Made by a program: the position numbers and the translations under genes
Part shown: piece after piece, positions 7,801 through 14,299 of the stretch
How the letters are laid out: the number at the start of each line of letters is the position of its first letter
How positions within the stretch are numbered: position 1 is the first letter of the stretch
Notes under the pieces: model-generated
Seen by the model: the letters and a program-made list of their open reading frames with translations, nothing else
Database searches by the model: none
Told to the model about the DNA's origin: nothing
NCBI GenBank assembly: GCA_964642815.1
Contig: CAZXSA010000081.1
Coordinates: 1 to 18,946, forward strand
Source: JAAYCU01 sp964642815
GTDB taxonomy: Bacteria; Planctomycetota; Phycisphaerae; UBA1845; PWPN01
DNA length: 18,946 nt
Direction: 5' to 3'

Positions 7801-7873
7801 GCTTCCGCTGACGGCACTTGGACTGATGGGATGCAAATGGTCTTGGCGTAAAAAGGCCCGGTCACGGGATTGA
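4865..7873 (+). CDS. Secreted beta-helix-like repeat protein with two PKD-type domains and a C-terminal anchor
   Basis: This 1002-residue exported protein is of unknown function. Residues 1-23 are a signal peptide (hydrophobic core LFVVTNLIALFVASTLFA). Residues 30-180 and 530-790 are Thr/Gly/Asn/Val-rich and look like beta-helix or passenger-type sequence. Residues about 182-525 hold six imperfect repeats of 58-61 residues, each with a marker like N-TLTL followed by GTITT (starting near 205, 265, 326, 384, 442 and 500). Two PKD/Ig-like domains follow (about 799-880 and 883-962), each with 'AG-D', 'Y-WTPTTGL' or 'SWTPTTDL' and a YTLTVTD-type end. The C-terminus has CGAGLCGMGG, a short hydrophobic segment and a basic tail (KWSWRKKARSRD), the layout of a tripartite sorting signal. 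The ribosome-binding site is GGGAG (4853-4857). It is probably a surface or adhesive protein. Confidence 0.8.
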   Translation: MFQRTLFVVTNLIALFVASTLFAATWTTGGGTFSAAQYNANVPNNGDDILVDADTTFNINADTTKLLGTTGIVVDPGITLTINFTNGAKIKLGNNGNSAITNNGTITVTGNAGGFDFADNNGATLTIKGTLGGDVDANAIHLGNNELVTSGTSSIYKVDFGGVNALLNIDHATTVRGMASLTGNAAIRVASGILLTGIVDVNGNTLTLDEPTGGTITTVQFDTVDGILEVNESCSISAINMTVSATIRVATNKTLTTTIDVNSNTLTLDKANGGTITTVNLDTDGGIIDVIENITIDTCDLTGNATIRVVGNRTLATGNGVDTNTKTLTLTGTGTIGRIDIDGTGGTIEALETCTVTTINVDADGVLNVTEDKILTSTINIKNKTLTLNRKGKITTANFVTAGGVLDVNEICEVTNINLNVSGSVNVASGKILTALIDVNANTLSLNETGVPGTIQMDTANGVLDVNASCAPVAVNISNNVSVDVAEGRTLTADLNIGAYTLVLLGNGTVTKVIATTGTVQANGSSQITTLQPSPGVGGTFTFTGIGAATVATVTAMDTAGEIFTKTGVGSLTVSNGFSFAGSTGIKLNINAGTFSDPSGANIVFGDDAEKITVANGATFETASDITGHTGASTNLDAVAGSTVNFIKDGLLTLAATANDDFKLLGTVNIRDNCLVQMAGAYRSQFANINIENQGSLVNNVPNATMLFSPNASIILLGTSSGTLTINGQTTATPITLSTVGNVGQFIINRGSSDNMTVKFTALSNCLYISNTSGFADAELGNKMAGVVDEGDNINWWSPLTANAGEDKTIISGNSTTLEGSAFGAKPPYTYAWTPTTGLSNPNVATPTATPLVTTEYTLTVTDNEGASDTDTMTVTVTPALAVDAGPDQEIASGESVVLQGSATGGSGQFAYSWTPTTDLDSAVIAEPTASPKQTTTYKLTVTDLGDQGKMASDTVTITIKSGFTQCGAGLCGMGGASLLPLTALGLMGCKWSWRKKARSRD

Positions 7874-7931
7874 TGTTCACGGAAAGGTCGCCGTCTTTTA
7901 GTCTCGGACGGACCGAAAACCCTCGCTTCGG

Positions 7932-8003
7932 TTGTCGAGGCCTCCCCTCCCTCGTCCTATTGACGCCATTAAGACGCGGAGTGGCGTTCAGGAGCCTCGA
8001 CAA
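7932..8003. repeat. Large nested inverted repeat (possible structured RNA or small dispersed element)
   Basis: The outer arms TTGTCGAGGCCTCC (7932-7945) and GGAGCCTCGACAA (7991-8003) pair over 13 bp with one bulged C. Inside, TGACGCCA (7961-7968) pairs with TGGCGTTCA (7982-7990) with one bulged T, closing a 13-nt loop. A 15-nt pyrimidine-rich bulge separates the two stems on the left side only. No T tract follows on either strand, so it is not a classic terminator. Confidence 0.5.
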
Positions 8004-8111
8004 AACGAGAGCAGCCTCGCGCGATATTAACGATTGAACGTCTTCCCTTAGGTCGAGAGATAACGGTGATCGGCGCAGTGGACATGAAAGGGCAAAAATG
8101 ATTTGACCGGG

Positions 8112-8137
8112 AGCGGCCGATCCACGAAACGGCCGCT
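8112..8137. promoter_or_regulatory. Perfect 8-bp hairpin or palindromic site upstream of aceE
   Basis: AGCGGCCG (8112-8119) and CGGCCGCT (8130-8137) form a perfect inverted repeat around a 10-nt loop, followed by an AT-rich stretch (ACAATAAATTTATTATTA) leading to the aceE start 89 nt on. It could be the terminator of the preceding gene without a proper T run, an RNA hairpin in the aceE leader, or an operator. The sequence does not decide between these. Confidence 0.35.
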
Positions 8138-8225
8138 ACAATAAATTTATTATTACGGACGACCCCCTTTGTTCTCATTTAATTGGGATGCAAGGCCGTC
8201 CTCTTTTAAAAACCGCGAGACATGC

Positions 8226-10910
8226 ATGATGCCCGAATCACCCGATCAGTCCGTAGGCGCAGGCCATGTTCAGGAAATCCGGGAATGGCTGGATTCCATC
8301 GATTATGTGCTTAAATCCGGGGGACCGGGTCAGGCCTTGGAACTGCTGGAGAAACTTAAAACTCATCTGCGACAACGTGGCGTGAACGTGCCTTCCACGA
8401 TGAACACGCCCTACGTGAACACCCTGCGGGCCGACCAGGAGCCCCCCTATCCCGGCAGCCGGGAACTTGAACGACGGATAAAAAGCATCATTCGCTGGAA
8501 CGCGATGGCCATGGTCGTGCGGGCCAACCGCGAGTCAGCGGGGATCGGCGGGCATATTTCCACGTTTGCGTCAGCCGCCACCCTGTACGAAGTCGGTTTT
8601 AATCACTTTTTCCGGAGTAGGGACAACAACGCCACCGGCGATCAGGTCTATTTCCAGGGTCATGCCACCCCGGGCATATACGCCCGGGCTTTTCTTGAAG
8701 GGAGACTCAGCGCGGAACAACTTGGCAACTTCCGTCGCGAGCTGAAGGAGGGCGGCGGGCTGAGTTCCTACCCCCACCCCTGGCTGATGCCCGATTTCTG
8801 GGAATTCCCCACCGTCTCGATGGGCCTCGGCCCGATCATGGCCATCTACCAGGCCCGATTCAACGAATACCTGCATCACCGCGGATTAAAAGATACCCGC
8901 GGATCGCACGTATGGTGCTTCGTCGGCGACGGGGAGAGCGACGAGCCGGAAACGCTCGGGGCCTTGACCCTCGCGGCCCGCGAGGAGTTGGACAACCTGA
9001 CCTTCGTGGTCAACTGCAACCTGCAACGGCTGGACGGACCGGTGCGGGGTAACGGTAAGATCATCCAGGAACTGGAGGCGGCCTTCCGCGGGGCCGGCTG
9101 GAATGTCATCAAGGTCATCTGGGGTTCGGACTGGGATCCCCTGCTGACCCAGGACGAAGAAGGGTTGCTCGTCCAGCGCATGGAAGAAGCCCTGGACGGC
9201 GATTATCAGAAATACATTGTTGAACCGGGATCCTACACACGGAAACACTTTTTCGGCAAATACCCCGCCCTGGCCAAAATGGCCGAGCAATTGACGGACG
9301 AGCAAATCCAGAGAATGAAACGCGGTGGGCACGATCCGGTCAAGGTCTTCGCCGCCTATAAGGCCGCCCTGGAACATAAAGGCCGTCCCACGGTCATTCT
9401 GGCCAAGACGATCAAGGGGTACGGCATGGGCGAGGCGGGTGAAGGCCGCAACATCACCCATCAACAAAAGAAACTTAACGAAAAGGAACTCCGCGAATTC
9501 CGTTCGCGATTCGGTATCCCGATTTCCGACGAAGAGGTCGCCTCCGCGCCGTTCTACAAACCGCCGGACGACAGCGAGGAGATGCAGTACCTGCGTAAAT
9601 GTCGCGAAAATCTTGGCGGATCGATGCCTCGGCGGACGGCGCGGGCCGAACCGATCGAACCGCCCGAGGCCAGGCTGTTCGACGAATTCGACGAAGGCAC
9701 GGGCGAACGCGAGGTGTCAACCATGATGGCCTTCGCCCGCCTGCTGGCCAAGTTGCTCAAGGATCCCCACATCGGCAAGCTTATCGTACCGATCATCCCG
9801 GACGAGGCCCGGACCTTCGGCCTGGAACCTCTGTTTCGCCAGTGCGGGATTTACGCGCACAAGGGGCAGCTTTACGAACCGGTGGACCGCGACACGTTGT
9901 TGTATTACCGCGAGGCCCAGGACGGCCAGATTCTCGAGGAAGGTATCACCGAAGCGGGCTCGATGTGTTCGTTTATCGCGGCGGGGACGGCCTACGCCAC
10001 GCACGGAATCAACACGATTCCTTTCTTCATGTATTACTCGATGTTCGGTTTTCAGCGGATCGGCGATCTGGCCTGGGCGGCGGCGGAGATGCGAACGCGC
10101 GGTTTTCTCATGGGCGGCACCGCCGGGCGCACCACCCTGGCCGGCGAAGGGCTCCAGCATCAGGACGGACACAGCCATGTATTGGCCGGCACCATCCCGT
10201 CTATTCACGCCTACGACCCGGCTTTCGCCTATGAACTGGCGACCATCGTCCGCGAAGGCATCCGGCAGATGTACCAAGAGGAGTTGGAAGGTTTTTATTA
10301 CCTGACCATCTACAACGAGAATTATCCGCAGCCGCGACGGCCGGAGGCGGCCACCGATGTCGGCATTCTGAACGGGATGTACCGTTACCGCGAATCACCG
10401 CTGCTCGACGCGAGCGGGCGCGTGCAACTGTTGGGCAGCGGGCCGATCCTTCGCGAGGCCCTGCGAGCGGCGAGCATACTGGAGGATCGCTATCGGATCG
10501 CGGCTGACGTATGGAGCGTGACCAGTTACCATCAGTTGCGCCGCGAATGTCTGGAGGTGGAGCGGCAAAATCGGCTGCACCCCGAGGATGAACCGCAACG
10601 GGCCTATCTTCAGGAAGTGTTGGCCGACGTATCCGGGCCGTTTGTGGCGGCCACGGATTTCATGAAAATGGTCCCGGACCAGGTGGCCCGGTGGATCCCC
10701 GGCCGATTCTCCGTTCTGGGCACGGACGGGTTCGGCAGAAGTGAAGATCGGTCGTCGCTTCGCCGACATTTTGAGGTGGACGCCGAGCATATCGTAGTGG
10801 CCGCGATCGACGCCCTGGTCCGCGACGGCCGGGTGGAATCGGCCCTGCTCGGCAAGGTCATCAAGGAAATGCGGATCGATCCGGATGCACCGGAACCGAT
10901 GTACGCGTGA
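8226..10910 (+). CDS. aceE: Pyruvate dehydrogenase E1 component, homodimeric type
   Basis: This 894-residue thiamine diphosphate enzyme decarboxylates pyruvate and reductively acetylates the lipoyl group of E2. The length is close to E. coli AceE (887), which marks the single-chain (alpha2) type rather than the split alpha/beta type. Signature stretches include the ThDP/Mg motif GDGESDEP (Gly234-Asp235-Gly236) ending in VNCNLQRLDGPVRGN, the HISTFASAATLYEVGFNHFF segment, and GEGLQHQDGHSH in the C-terminal half. The ATG at 8226 (or the adjacent ATG at 8229) is chosen because the protein then begins just before the family's EIREWLDS-type helix; the ribosome-binding site is weak. E2 and E3 genes follow on the same strand, so this is the first gene of a pdh operon. 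No frameshift is seen. Confidence 0.96.
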   Translation: MMPESPDQSVGAGHVQEIREWLDSIDYVLKSGGPGQALELLEKLKTHLRQRGVNVPSTMNTPYVNTLRADQEPPYPGSRELERRIKSIIRWNAMAMVVRANRESAGIGGHISTFASAATLYEVGFNHFFRSRDNNATGDQVYFQGHATPGIYARAFLEGRLSAEQLGNFRRELKEGGGLSSYPHPWLMPDFWEFPTVSMGLGPIMAIYQARFNEYLHHRGLKDTRGSHVWCFVGDGESDEPETLGALTLAAREELDNLTFVVNCNLQRLDGPVRGNGKIIQELEAAFRGAGWNVIKVIWGSDWDPLLTQDEEGLLVQRMEEALDGDYQKYIVEPGSYTRKHFFGKYPALAKMAEQLTDEQIQRMKRGGHDPVKVFAAYKAALEHKGRPTVILAKTIKGYGMGEAGEGRNITHQQKKLNEKELREFRSRFGIPISDEEVASAPFYKPPDDSEEMQYLRKCRENLGGSMPRRTARAEPIEPPEARLFDEFDEGTGEREVSTMMAFARLLAKLLKDPHIGKLIVPIIPDEARTFGLEPLFRQCGIYAHKGQLYEPVDRDTLLYYREAQDGQILEEGITEAGSMCSFIAAGTAYATHGINTIPFFMYYSMFGFQRIGDLAWAAAEMRTRGFLMGGTAGRTTLAGEGLQHQDGHSHVLAGTIPSIHAYDPAFAYELATIVREGIRQMYQEELEGFYYLTIYNENYPQPRRPEAATDVGILNGMYRYRESPLLDASGRVQLLGSGPILREALRAASILEDRYRIAADVWSVTSYHQLRRECLEVERQNRLHPEDEPQRAYLQEVLADVSGPFVAATDFMKMVPDQVARWIPGRFSVLGTDGFGRSEDRSSLRRHFEVDAEHIVVAAIDALVRDGRVESALLGKVIKEMRIDPDAPEPMYA

Positions 10911-10923
10911 AGAGGCATGGGTA

Positions 10924-11136
10924 TTTTACCACCGAGGCACGCCCAGGCCCGGTTCCGCGGGGCTCCGCCGTGGCGAGCGAGGATCCGCCTTCGGCGAACA
11001 CGGAGACACGGAGATAGCTGTCCTAATGAATAATATGATTGGTGGCGCAGGTTGTCATAGAGACGCTCTATTAGGTTCTCAAGTTTTTTTCAATGAATTG
11101 GTTTCTTCTCCGTGTATCTGTGTCCCCGTGGTTAAT
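10924..11136. repeat. Degenerate interspersed element between aceE and aceF, with a possible GxxExxY-type remnant
   Basis: The 240-nt gap inside the operon has a low-grade inverted symmetry. ACCACCGAGGCACG (10928-10941) and ACACGGAGACACGGAGATA (10999-11017) on the left are approximately mirrored by TTCTCCGTGTATCTGTGTCC (11105-11124) and CCGTGGTTA on the right. 'Cacggagacacggag' flanks are, from memory, typical of widely dispersed elements around GxxExxY-family genes. Between them a short reading, MNNMIGGAGCHRDALLG then FFNELVSS, looks like the ends of such a gene joined with the middle lost. A GC-rich piece (about 10940-10998) seems inserted on the left. The element ends just before the aceF ribosome-binding site. 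The GxxExxY link is tentative. Confidence 0.4.
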
Positions 11137-11150
11137 GAAGAGGATTTGAC

Positions 11151-12533
11151 GTGGCTGAAGAACTGAAACTACCCGACATGGGCGAAGGTATCGAGGCCGG
11201 CGACGTGGTACAGGTTCACGTTCGCGAAGGCGACGTGGTGGCCGTGGACCAGACCGTCGTCGAGGTGGAAACGGACAAGGCCGTCCTGGAAGTGCCCAGC
11301 ACATTGAGCGGCAAGGTGCTCAAGGTGCATATCCAACAGGGCGACAAGGTGAAAGTCGGGGCGGTCTTGCTGACCGTCGAAACCGGCGCGGCGGGAGAAT
11401 CCGAGCAAGCCGAACCGGCGCCTGAAAAAGAACAACCCAAGCCGAGGGAGGACTCCGCCAAGCCCGACAAGGCGGCCAAGAAGGACGAACCCGCCAAACC
11501 AGCCGCGGAGAACACCCAGAACAAAGAGCCCAAGGTCGAGCCATCGCTGGAGAAACCGGTTCGTAAACCACCGGAACCCGCGCGGGCGGAAGGTAAAGGC
11601 ACGGCGCCACGGGCGGTGGAAGAACCTATTCCCGCCGGGCCGGCGGTGCGGCGGCTGGCGCGTGAGTTCGGGATCGACCTGGCAGCGGTGGCCGGGGCCA
11701 ATCCCGGCGTGCGCCTGACCGAGGAGCACCTGAAAGCTTACATCCGCGAGTTGCAGCGTCGTCCGGCCACGGTTGAGGCGGCGGCCGGCGGAGCGATCGA
11801 GCAGCCCCCCCTGCCGGATTTCACCAAATGGGGGCCGGTCGAACGTGTGCCCTTCACCAGCCTGCAGCGCAAGACGGCCGAGCATCTCAGTATCGGCTGG
11901 TCGCTCGCCCCGCACGTCACTCAGATCGACGAGGCCGACATCACCGAACTGGAAAACATGCGTCTCCGATTCCGCGAGACCGAGCGCGGTAAGCAGACCC
12001 GGCTGACCGTCACCGCTTTCGTGCTCAAGGCGGCGGCCATCGCTTTGCGGGAATATCCACAGTTCAATGCCTCGCTGGATACGGCGGCGAATCAACTGGT
12101 CTTGAAGAAGTATTACCACATCGGAGTGGCCGTCGATACGCCGGACGGGCTGATCGTACCGGTATTGCGCGACGTCGACAAAAAGAGTGTCCTGCGGATC
12201 GCAATGGAGATGAACGATCTGGCCGAGCGTACCCGGCAGCGTAAGATCGGGTTGGAGGAACTGCGCGGCGGAACCCTGACGGTGACAAATCTGGGCGGGA
12301 TCGGGGGAACGGCCTTTACCCCGGTAATCAATTATCCGGAAGTGGCGATTCTTGGATTAGCCCGCGGGCGGACGGTGCCGGTTTTGCGCGACGGTCAGTG
12401 GATCGGCCGGCTCATGCTGCCGCTATGCCTGTCCTACGATCATCGGGTGATCAACGGGGCGGACGGGGCCCGCTTCGTCCGCCGGCTGGCCGGCCTGCTC
12501 GAGGCTCCCGAACAGCTCCTTTTAGAGGGATAA
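11151..12533 (+). CDS. aceF: Pyruvate dehydrogenase E2, dihydrolipoyl acetyltransferase
   Basis: This 460-residue core subunit transfers the acetyl group from lipoamide to CoA. In order it has one lipoyl domain (1-78, lipoyl-lysine Lys43 in VETDKA), a flexible Ala/Pro/Lys/Glu linker (about 79-155), a peripheral-subunit-binding domain (about 160-200, PAVRRLAREFGIDL) and the catalytic domain (about 225-460). The active-site His431 lies in YDHRVINGADG; the common DHRxxDG Asp is Asn435 here, as I recall in some Azotobacter- and Pseudomonas-type E2p enzymes. The start is GTG at 11151 with AGGA (11141-11144) 6 nt upstream. E. coli AceF has three lipoyl domains; one is common elsewhere. The branched-chain or oxoglutarate E2 alternatives are unlikely given the E1 upstream. 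Confidence 0.94.
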   Translation: MAEELKLPDMGEGIEAGDVVQVHVREGDVVAVDQTVVEVETDKAVLEVPSTLSGKVLKVHIQQGDKVKVGAVLLTVETGAAGESEQAEPAPEKEQPKPREDSAKPDKAAKKDEPAKPAAENTQNKEPKVEPSLEKPVRKPPEPARAEGKGTAPRAVEEPIPAGPAVRRLAREFGIDLAAVAGANPGVRLTEEHLKAYIRELQRRPATVEAAAGGAIEQPPLPDFTKWGPVERVPFTSLQRKTAEHLSIGWSLAPHVTQIDEADITELENMRLRFRETERGKQTRLTVTAFVLKAAAIALREYPQFNASLDTAANQLVLKKYYHIGVAVDTPDGLIVPVLRDVDKKSVLRIAMEMNDLAERTRQRKIGLEELRGGTLTVTNLGGIGGTAFTPVINYPEVAILGLARGRTVPVLRDGQWIGRLMLPLCLSYDHRVINGADGARFVRRLAGLLEAPEQLLLEG

Positions 12534-12534
12534 C

Positions 12535-13974
12535 ATGAACGTGGAAAACAGCCCAAAGCGGACGGACGTGGCGGTCATCGGAGCGGGTCCGGGCGGTTAT
12601 GTCGCGGCCTTCGCCGCCGCCGACAAGGGACTCAAGGTCGCCCTGATCGACGCCGACCCCCAGCCGGGCGGTGTGTGCCTCAACCGTGGCTGCATCCCCT
12701 CCAAGGCCCTGCTGCATGTGGCCAGGTTGATCACGGAAAGTCGCGAGGCGGAACACTGGGGGATTCACTTTACGCCGCCAAAAATCGAGATCGACGCCTT
12801 GCGGGCGTGGAAAAATGAGGTGGTGGGCAAAAACGCCGGCGGCATCCGGCAACTGGCCAAGGCCCGCGGCGTGGAGCTGATCCAGGCCTGGGCAAGGTTC
12901 GAAAATTCGCAAACCATCCTGCTCGGTAGCGAACGCGGGGGCGAGGCGGACCGGGGACGGCTTGAATTTCAGGATGCGATCATCGCGGTCGGGTCGCGGC
13001 CGACGGTTATTCCCGCATTGAACATCGACAGCCCGCGGGTGATGAACTCAACCGGCGCATTGGAACTGGCGGACGTGCCGGAATCGCTGCTGATCATCGG
13101 CGGCGGGTATATCGGCCTGGAGATGGGCACCGTCTACGCGGCGCTGGGCAGCGCAGTCAGCGTGGTGGAAATGACCGACGGCCTGCTACCGGGCGCCGAC
13201 CGCGACTTGGTCCGCATCCTGCATAACCGGCTGAAAAATACTTTCAAGGCCATCCACCTGAATACCAAGGTAGTCAGCTTGGAAGACATCGGCGAAGCGG
13301 TCAAGGTTGTCCTCCGCGACAGCGCCGGGCAGGAAAGTACACAAAGTTTTGCGCGGGTACTCGTTTCGGTCGGGCGTACGCCCAACAGCGACACGGTCGG
13401 TCTGGAAAACACTCGGGTAAGGGTCATCGAGCGTGGCTTTGTGGCCGTCGATCCGCAGCGGCGGACCGACGATCCGCACATCTACGCCATCGGAGATATC
13501 GCCGGCGAGCCAATGCTGGCGCACAAGGCTTCGTACGAAGGCAAGATCGCGGTCGAGGCCATCGCCGGCGAACCGGCCGCCTTCGACGCCCGCGCCATTC
13601 CGGCCGTCGTCTTCACCGATCCGGAAATCGCCTGGGCCGGTTTGACGGAGACGCAAGCGGCGGCAACCGGTATCCCCTTCGAGGTGGCCAAGTTCCCGTG
13701 GGGTGCCTCCGGGCGGGCGACGGCCATGGGGCGCAACGACGGATTGACCAAGATGATCGTCTCGCCGGAAAACAAGGCGGTTTTGGGCGTGGGCATTGTC
13801 GGCATCGGGGCCGGCGAGTTGATCGCCGAGGCCGTGCTGGCGATTGAAATGGGAGCGATCGCCCAAGACGTGGCCATGTGCATCCACGCCCACCCGACTC
13901 TTTCGGAGACCGTCGGCGAATGCGCCGAACAGGCCTTCGGTACCAGCCCGCATATCTTCCGCCCGCGCCGGTGA
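12535..13974 (+). CDS. lpdA: Dihydrolipoyl dehydrogenase (E3)
   Basis: This 479-residue flavoprotein disulfide reductase reoxidises the dihydrolipoyl group of E2 with NAD+. It shows the FAD-binding GAGPGGY near residue 16, the redox-active pair Cys48 and Cys53 in GGVCLNRGCIPSK, the NAD-binding GGGYIGLEMG, the second FAD motif YAIGDIAGEPMLAHKA, and the C-terminal catalytic His453-Glu458 in HAHPTLSE. The full length is normal. Its ATG lies one base after the E2 stop codon and uses a GAGGG inside the E2 terminus as ribosome-binding site, so it is co-transcribed and coupled with aceF. No lipoyl domain is fused at the N-terminus, unlike some E3 proteins. Confidence 0.96.
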   Translation: MNVENSPKRTDVAVIGAGPGGYVAAFAAADKGLKVALIDADPQPGGVCLNRGCIPSKALLHVARLITESREAEHWGIHFTPPKIEIDALRAWKNEVVGKNAGGIRQLAKARGVELIQAWARFENSQTILLGSERGGEADRGRLEFQDAIIAVGSRPTVIPALNIDSPRVMNSTGALELADVPESLLIIGGGYIGLEMGTVYAALGSAVSVVEMTDGLLPGADRDLVRILHNRLKNTFKAIHLNTKVVSLEDIGEAVKVVLRDSAGQESTQSFARVLVSVGRTPNSDTVGLENTRVRVIERGFVAVDPQRRTDDPHIYAIGDIAGEPMLAHKASYEGKIAVEAIAGEPAAFDARAIPAVVFTDPEIAWAGLTETQAAATGIPFEVAKFPWGASGRATAMGRNDGLTKMIVSPENKAVLGVGIVGIGAGELIAEAVLAIEMGAIAQDVAMCIHAHPTLSETVGECAEQAFGTSPHIFRPRR

Positions 13975-14299
13975 GCGGCCGCTGTCGACCCAACGCCCCA
14001 TCAAGGGAAACCGGTCTGTAAGACATGGGGAGACAATGGGAGGAGGAGAAGCGCCCGGTAATTCCCACATCGCCAGCATTGCTCGCTTACCCTGATTAAT
14101 TGCATAAGCCATTTCGGTGAAGCGGGACATCCATCGGCCCATCGTCGATCCCTCGGGTCTGAAGACTTGGGCCACCCAGCCGTGACTTCCGCGTCTCTGT
14201 GGTAAAAAACGATGAATCATATGGGCTCATGACAAGGTCCAATATTTTTCTTTTTCGCGGCATTGAAACGTCAAGTCGGGCGGGTTTTCATCCGAAACA
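13975..14299. other. Intergenic region downstream of lpdA
   Basis: These 325 bases hold no gene I can support. A plus-strand reading through 14199-14534 overlaps the next gene out of frame and has no family features. The segment GCGTCTCTGTGGTAAAAAAC (14191-14210) resembles the 'cgtgtctctgtggtt' flank seen in the element between aceE and aceF, so a decayed copy of the same repeat may lie here. No clear terminator with a T tract follows lpdA. Confidence 0.4.

Larger units (their letters stand above)
7874..8225. other. Intergenic region upstream of aceE with strong secondary structure
   Basis: These 352 bases have no convincing gene. They hold a large nested stem-loop at 7932-8003 and a perfect 8-bp hairpin at 8112-8137, both listed separately. 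A TTGACC at 8103-8108 and a TACAAT at 8137-8142 resemble -35 and -10 boxes but are 28 nt apart, too far for an ordinary sigma70 promoter, so no promoter is called. Confidence 0.5.

Noticed and set aside
8103..8142. TTGACC and TACAAT as a sigma70 promoter for aceE
   Set aside because: The boxes are 28 nt apart instead of 16-18, and no better -35 lies upstream of TACAAT.
10885..11166. 93-codon plus-strand reading between aceE and aceF taken as an intact gene
   Set aside because: It starts inside the end of aceE out of frame and is made of repeat-derived sequence; at most its middle is the remnant of a GxxExxY-type gene.
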